In this document: piece after piece, positions 7,198 to 9,880 of the stretch
How the letters are laid out: each line of letters begins with the position of its first letter
Numbering within the stretch: position 1 is the first letter of the stretch
Assembly (NCBI GenBank): GCA_009839535.1
Contig: VXPN01000242.1
Coordinates: forward strand, 1 to 9,880
Direction of reading: 5' to 3'
Length of the DNA: 9,880 bases
Origin: Boseongicola sp. SB0662_bin_57
GTDB lineage: Bacteria > Pseudomonadota > Alphaproteobacteria > Rhodobacterales > Rhodobacteraceae
Notes under the pieces: generated by a model
Told to the model about the DNA's origin: nothing
The model's database searches: none
The model's input: only the letters and a program-made list of their open reading frames with translations
Made by a program: the position numbers and the translations under genes

Positions 7198-8134
7198 AGG
7201 CCGCTCTCGCACTGATTTCACGGGTCGATGAGGTCGGCAACCCGAACGCCCCTCGCCGTGCAGACGCGCCGACCCCGGACGCCTCGTGCTCCGGGACGCG
7301 GCCACGCGCCGCGCACCGGATGTTCCTTGCCGCGTTGATGTCGGCATGTGCCGCGTGCCCGCAGGTGAAGTCGTCCCGAGTTCTGCGGCTGGCGGCTTCC
7401 GCCGCCCCGCACTCGTGGCATGTCCGTGACGTGTTCCTCGCCGGAACGGCGATGACGTTCGCCGCCTTGCATTCCAGCATGGCTTTCAGCGCCGTCCAGC
7501 CGGTGTTCAGGATGACGCGGTTCAGGCCGGATTTCCGGGGGACGTTCGTGCCGGGTTCCTCCATGGTCCCCTTGGCGGATCTCGTCATGGCCTTCACGTC
7601 CAGGCTCTCGACCGCAAGGCAGACGACGGCGGTCCGCTTGCCGCCGGCACGCTTGAGCACGGCGGAGACGGGCCTGCCGTCGGGATGCGGGTTGCCGCCC
7701 TTGCGCCGGATCGTCATCGGACCGAAGCCGGGGATGTGGAGCGTGCCGTCGCGCACCTTGACGCCGGAGACGATGGCGATGCTGTCGAAGAACGCCTTGC
7801 CCTTGAACTTCGGGAAGCCCGACTTCCCGCCCTTCTTCAGGCGGTTGAAGAAGCCCTTGAAGGCTTCGTCCAGCCGCTTGAGCGTCCCGCGCTGGACGGC
7901 GATCCCGCATCCGGCCATGTCCGGCAGCTCCGCCCGGCAGGCGGTGAGGGCCTTGCACTGGTCGAAGTATGTGCGCGACTTCCCCGTCTTGCGGTGGAAG
8001 TCGATCCGTTCCTCCAGCGCCGCGTTGCAGAGCTGGCGCCGGGCTTCGAGCGTGGTCTCCAGCCACTGCCAGTTGCGCCGCGTCTGGGGAAGGAGGCGGT
8101 AGACAACCTGCCTGTGCGTCCGTGTCAGGGCCAC
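7196..8134 (-). CDS. tnpB: TnpB-like RNA-guided nuclease relative, RuvC-I deleted (predicted nuclease-dead)
   Basis: A 312-residue protein; family members are usually about 370-420. GTG8134 is chosen because AGGAG (8142-8146 on the plus-strand numbering) precedes it by 7 nt and the TnpB N-terminus starts there; a longer frame to 8188 has no support. The recognisable N-terminal part (RRQLCNAALEERIDFH, then SGFPKFKGKAFFDSI at about 105-119) is joined at residue 175 directly to the RuvC-II segment VESLDVKAMTRSAKGT. The block that normally lies between, with the RuvC-I aspartate (GxDxG), is absent. The zinc finger has CHEC (239-242) but only one Cys in the second knuckle (FTCGHAAHAD; usually CxxCG). 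RuvC-III Asp265 (HADINAAR) remains. The frame is open despite these deletions. It may be a decaying transposon gene or a retained RNA-guided DNA binder. No TnpA partner is present. Confidence 0.85.
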   Translation of the reverse strand: MALTRTHRQVVYRLLPQTRRNWQWLETTLEARRQLCNAALEERIDFHRKTGKSRTYFDQCKALTACRAELPDMAGCGIAVQRGTLKRLDEAFKGFFNRLKKGGKSGFPKFKGKAFFDSIAIVSGVKVRDGTLHIPGFGPMTIRRKGGNPHPDGRPVSAVLKRAGGKRTAVVCLAVESLDVKAMTRSAKGTMEEPGTNVPRKSGLNRVILNTGWTALKAMLECKAANVIAVPARNTSRTCHECGAAEAASRRTRDDFTCGHAAHADINAARNIRCAARGRVPEHEASGVGASARRGAFGLPTSSTREISARAA

Positions 8135-8231
8135 GTGTTTGCTCCTGCGTGAGCTTCTGGGGGCCGGGCGTTTCCGGCACCCGCCCACGCATCATGACCG
8201 GACAGAACGAAACAGCAACGTCTTTCTGACC

Positions 8232-8257
8232 GATGGTCACTTAGGCATATGATCCCC
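8232..8257. repeat. Right terminal inverted repeat
   Basis: This is the inverted partner of 7171-7197, ending TCCCC at the outer edge. The region between it and the tnpB-like start codon (8135-8231) holds no gene; it contains the short palindrome GACCGATGGTC (8228-8238) and should carry the tnpB promoter. Confidence 0.8.
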
Positions 8258-8264
8258 AACGAAT
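8258..8264. repeat. Right target-site duplication
   Basis: AACGAAT, the direct copy of 7164-7170. On the - strand it lies in the reading frame of the broken alpha/beta-hydrolase gene (codons for Ala-Phe-Val). Removing the element together with one copy of the repeat keeps that frame open across the junction, which supports this being the original target. Confidence 0.7.
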
Positions 8265-8630
8265 GCCTCGGAGACTTCGGCCTGCGACATGGCGCAGATG
8301 TCCTGGATGTCACGCATTGCAGGATTCTCGCTGACGCGAATGTTGACCTGGTTCGACAGCGCCGGCGCGCCGGTTCTCTCGCAACTCCGGCTGGCCATCG
8401 GCTGCGATCCAGCCGCCGAACAAAGTGCCGACGAAGACCACCTCTCCAAGATCCTTCCGCATGTGAAGGCAGAACTGGGCAAAATCCGTGATCCCCCGAA
8501 AGTCCGGCGGCAGTTCGGAATTCCCGCATTCACGGTTCCGCGGAAGAAGGACTTCACGTGAATCGGCCAGCGCTTCGGAAAACTCCTCGATGCGAATCCA
8601 GCCTTCGATGCCCTGCGGAAACAGCCTCGA
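8258..8630 (-). pseudogene. Alpha/beta-hydrolase remnant, frameshifted and interrupted by the mobile element
   Basis: Read on the - strand, 8630 to about 8400 gives EEFSEALADSREVLLP, then ELPPDFRGITDFAQF and VVFVGTLFGGWIAAD, which is the strand-loop-elbow region of an alpha/beta hydrolase (usually VGxSxGGWIA). The nucleophile serine codon has become TTG (Leu, 8421-8423). At about 8396-8400 the frame shifts, consistent with a 2-nt loss, and homology resumes in another frame as RVSENPAMRDIQDI and CAMSQAEVSEAFV up to the target duplication. A TGA at 8631-8633 closes the frame upstream. The sequence left of the element (7141-7163) continues the frame (PDPQTWKF), but it is too short to be diagnostic before it enters antisense to the ThuA-like gene. 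The gene was broken in at least two ways beyond the insertion. Substrate unknown. Confidence 0.6.
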
Positions 8631-8678
8631 TCATCCCTGTCCCTTTTGGCGCTTCCCAGATTTGCCCTGGTTGCCGCA

Positions 8679-8710
8679 TCAAGTCATCTTGACATCAATG
8701 CATCAAGATG
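8679..8710. promoter_or_regulatory. Candidate autoregulatory operator of the vapBC-like pair
   Basis: Three related half-sites cluster just upstream of the antitoxin gene. TCAAG (8679-8683) and CTTGA (8688-8692) form a 5-bp inverted repeat with a 4-nt spacer. CATCTTGA (8685-8692) and TCAAGATG (8703-8710) form a perfect 8-bp inverted repeat with a 10-nt spacer. GCATCAAG occurs twice in direct orientation (8676-8683, 8700-8707). VapB-type antitoxins commonly repress their own promoter through such repeats. A TTGACA at 8689-8694 could act as a -35 box, but no convincing -10 follows at normal spacing. Confidence 0.5.
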
Positions 8711-8724
8711 GCAGTTCCTTTGCC

Positions 8725-8952
8725 ATGAGAACGACCCTGAACATCGACGACGAGATCCTGGAGGCGGCCAGGTCGATCGCGGGAGAGCGAAACCTCTCGG
8801 TGGGTGCGGCGCTGTCCGAGCTGGCGCGACGCGGATTGCGGCCGACAGCCCAGGTTGGACGCAAGCGCAGCGGATTCCCGGTGTTCGAGATCTCTCACGC
8901 TGGCGCTGTCCTGACCCTTGACCGTGTCAGGAAACATGAAGACGATCCTTGA
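8725..8952 (+). CDS. vapB: VapB-like ribbon-helix-helix antitoxin
   Basis: A 75-residue protein predicted to neutralise the downstream PIN-domain toxin and repress the pair. Residues 1-45 (MRTTLNIDDEILEAARSIAG, then SVGAALSELARRG) form a ribbon-helix-helix DNA-binding unit: an N-terminal beta strand followed by two helices. The C-terminal part (FPVFEISHAGAVLTLDRVRKHEDDP) would wrap around the toxin; the acidic end is typical. The start at ATG8725 matches the usual MRTTL(N/D)ID N-terminus; an in-frame ATG at 8698 would add nine residues and overlap the operator repeats. No strong Shine-Dalgarno is visible. The stop overlaps the toxin start codon, so toxin translation is coupled to antitoxin translation. 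Confidence 0.85.
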   Translation: MRTTLNIDDEILEAARSIAGERNLSVGAALSELARRGLRPTAQVGRKRSGFPVFEISHAGAVLTLDRVRKHEDDP

Positions 8953-9392
8953 CCTTCCTGCTCGACCTCAATCTGCTGCTTGCCCTTGCGTGGCCGTCGC
9001 ACGTCCACCACGACGTCGCGCACGCATGGTTCGAACGGGAAGCTTCGCCGGGCTGGGCGACCTGCCCGTTGACCCAGCTCGGGTTTGTCAGGCTGTCTTC
9101 CAATCCCGCGTTCACGTCCGACGCGGTTTCGCCGCCCGAAGCGCTCTCCCTGCTGCAGGCCATCACTGCCATGGACGGCCACGAATTCTGGCCCGACCAC
9201 GTCGATTGCGTGTCGGCATCGTTTGTCGACGGCTTGCGGATCACCGGCCATCGACAGGTGACCGACGCGTACCTCCTGTCGCTCGCGCGGGAACGGCCGG
9301 GATGCCTCGCGACGCTGGATCGCCAGATTGGCTGGCTTCTGCCCCGGAACGATCGACCGAGCCCGCATCTTCGCATCGTCGAAACCCGCTGA
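8949..9392 (+). CDS. vapC: VapC-like PIN-domain toxin ribonuclease
   Basis: A 147-residue PIN-domain protein, a magnesium-dependent RNase that would block translation when freed from its antitoxin. The family signature is clear: MTFLLDLNLLLALAWPSHVH with Asp6 of the active site, WATCPLTQLGFVRLSSNP at 37-53, VTDAYLLSLA with Asp106 and LATLDR with Asp124. The position often occupied by an acidic residue in the second motif is Gln43, which is frequent in this VapC subgroup. The start is TTG8949, the first codon of the conserved MTFLLD N-terminus, overlapping the antitoxin TGA by three bases (TTGA). The only purine-rich sequence nearby (AGGAA, 8929-8933) is rather far upstream, so translation probably depends on coupling. 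RNA target unknown. Confidence 0.9.
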   Translation: MTFLLDLNLLLALAWPSHVHHDVAHAWFEREASPGWATCPLTQLGFVRLSSNPAFTSDAVSPPEALSLLQAITAMDGHEFWPDHVDCVSASFVDGLRITGHRQVTDAYLLSLARERPGCLATLDRQIGWLLPRNDRPSPHLRIVETR

Positions 9393-9420
9393 GCCAGCGC
9401 TGTATGCATCCGCGATTCCG

Positions 9421-9439
9421 GCTCCGTCCGCGACGGAGC
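9421..9439. terminator. Hairpin downstream of the toxin gene
   Basis: GCTCCGTC (9421-9428) and GACGGAGC (9432-9439) form a perfect 8-bp stem with a 3-nt loop, 28 nt after the toxin stop. It is followed by GAAAATTGCC rather than a T-run, so on this strand it is a weak or Rho-assisted stop, or a 3'-end stabiliser. Confidence 0.4.
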
Positions 9440-9478
9440 GAAAATTGCCTAAGCCCAACATCGGGTGCGCCAGGCTAA

Positions 9479-9544
9479 CCGGCGCAAGGCACGGTGGCCG
9501 TGTTCACCGACAGGCATGGCAACCGATGGAACTTCATCGAACCG
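9479..9544 (+). pseudogene. Possible C-terminal remnant of a VOC (glyoxalase-like) protein
   Basis: Between an in-frame TAA (9476-9478) and a TGA (9542-9544) the + strand encodes 21 residues, including TVAVFTDRHGNRWNFIEP. That pattern resembles the last strand of vicinal-oxygen-chelate proteins (V-x-F-x-D-x-x-GN-x-W-x-x-IEP). No start codon or upstream domain is visible in the same frame, so this would be a leftover tail, not a working gene. The match is short and rests on motif memory alone. Confidence 0.35.
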
Positions 9545-9558
9545 AGCCCATCCTGAAC

Positions 9559-9618
9559 CGTCTGCAGTGCCCGGCATCGGCGAAGACCTCCTCCCGGCGA
9601 TGGCGGGCACTGCAGACG
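9559..9618. repeat. Long imperfect inverted repeat (24-bp stem)
   Basis: Positions 9559-9582 pair with 9595-9618: the outer 15 bp are perfect (CGTCTGCAGTGCCCG against its complement), then 7 of the next 9 pair, with two G-G mismatches, around a 12-nt loop. It overlaps no recognisable gene. It may be a REP-like or MITE-like palindrome, an RNA hairpin, or the end of a lost element. No T-tract follows on either side. Confidence 0.7.
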
Positions 9619-9880
9619 TTCGCGGCGCCCTTTCCGGATCGGGAAGACGGGCAACGGGGCTGCTGCGCAGATTCAGCGAGGGAACGTCCGTTCCATTGCA
9701 GAGAGTCCAGGTTTCGGGTATCGATACTGCAAGGTCGGCAGTCACCCAGGCGTCACTGCTCCGTCAGGAGTGCTAAACCTGCCAACGAGAAGGAACACGA
9801 CATCGCTTTCAGCAGGGCGTCCCTTCGTCAAGCCAGTGACCGACGAACCGGCACAGCGCCCGACCTGGATGCATGATGAC
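9619..9880. other. Gene-poor end of the window
   Basis: No convincing gene is visible. Two short palindromes occur: GGAACG-TC-CGTTCC (9681-9694) and the perfect 10-mer GTATCGATAC (9718-9727). An open frame begins with GTG9770 and runs to the window end without a stop; the 37 codons read VLNLPTRRN, then RPFVKPVTDEPAQRPTWMHD. It could be the start of a gene continuing to the right, with AGGA touching the GTG, but spacing and length are insufficient to call it. Confidence 0.4.

Larger units (their letters stand above)
7171..8257. mobile_element. 1.09-kb element with terminal inverted repeats carrying only a tnpB-like gene
   Basis: The element is bounded by GGGGA...GACCATC on the left (7171-7197) and the inverted counterpart GATGGTC...TCCCC on the right (8232-8257): 23 of 27 aligned positions identical, one of the other four a gap. 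Outside lie the direct repeats AACGAAT. Terminal inverted repeats plus a 7-8 bp duplication are the marks of a DDE-type transposition event, yet no DDE transposase is encoded; the one recognisable gene is a tnpB relative on the - strand. IS200/IS605 and IS607 elements, the usual carriers of tnpB, have neither TIRs nor target duplications. The simplest reading is a non-autonomous element moved in trans. The family of the mobilising transposase cannot be named from the repeats alone. Confidence 0.75.

Noticed and set aside
6948..8102. 384-codon + strand frame spanning the end of thuA and the element
   Set aside because: It crosses the mobile-element boundary and is antisense to tnpB; its residues show no family pattern.
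7171..8257. Ordinary IS200/IS605 insertion
   Set aside because: No tnpA is present, and terminal inverted repeats with a target duplication do not fit that family.
9440..9620. Integron attC site
   Set aside because: GGCTAAC and the paired arms look superficially similar, but the R'' (RYYYAAC) and R' (GTTRRRY) cores are not placed at the two ends of the palindrome.
1..9880. CRISPR array, tRNA or rRNA gene
   Set aside because: No regularly spaced direct repeats and no cloverleaf or rRNA-like sequence were seen on either strand.
9770..9880. Start of a new gene at the window end
   Set aside because: Only 37 codons are visible, the start is GTG with an abutting AGGA, and no domain is recognisable; kept only as a remark.

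Overview
The window is high-GC DNA with tightly packed, co-directional genes. It looks like an alphaproteobacterium; a Rhodobacterales or Rhizobiales member fits best, but that is inferred from gene content and style, not from a marker gene. It falls into two very different halves.

Positions 1-7141 hold one complete catabolic operon, all on the + strand. It encodes a CUT1-type carbohydrate ABC importer: a secreted solute-binding protein, two MalF/MalG-type permeases and a MalK/UgpC-type ATPase. A D-2-hydroxyacid dehydrogenase-like gene lies between the second permease and the ATPase. A LacI-family regulator and a ThuA-like protein end the operon. Two LacI-type operators with central CG steps, 21 bp apart, cover the putative promoter, and the regulator is most likely their ligand, giving autoregulation. 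A strong hairpin after the binding-protein gene probably keeps that mRNA segment more abundant than the permease part. ThuA-type genes usually accompany a Gfo/Idh/MocA-type partner (ThuB); none is visible here.

Positions 7142-9880 are accessory and partly decayed. A 1.09-kb element (7171-8257) has imperfect 27-bp terminal inverted repeats and a 7-8 bp direct repeat at its borders (AACGAAT/G). Its only recognisable gene is a tnpB-like gene on the - strand. The encoded protein has lost the RuvC-I segment and part of the zinc finger through in-frame deletions, so it should not cut DNA. The element sits in an already broken alpha/beta-hydrolase gene on the - strand, with a lost nucleophile serine and a frameshift. 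Next comes a vapBC-like toxin-antitoxin pair with an inverted-repeat operator and overlapping stop and start codons. The last 490 bases hold gene debris (a possible VOC-protein C-terminus) and several hairpins, including one with a 24-bp stem.

The observation most worth following is the nuclease-dead TnpB relative kept as an open frame inside a TIR/TSD-type element. That is not the IS200/IS605 architecture in which tnpB usually travels.
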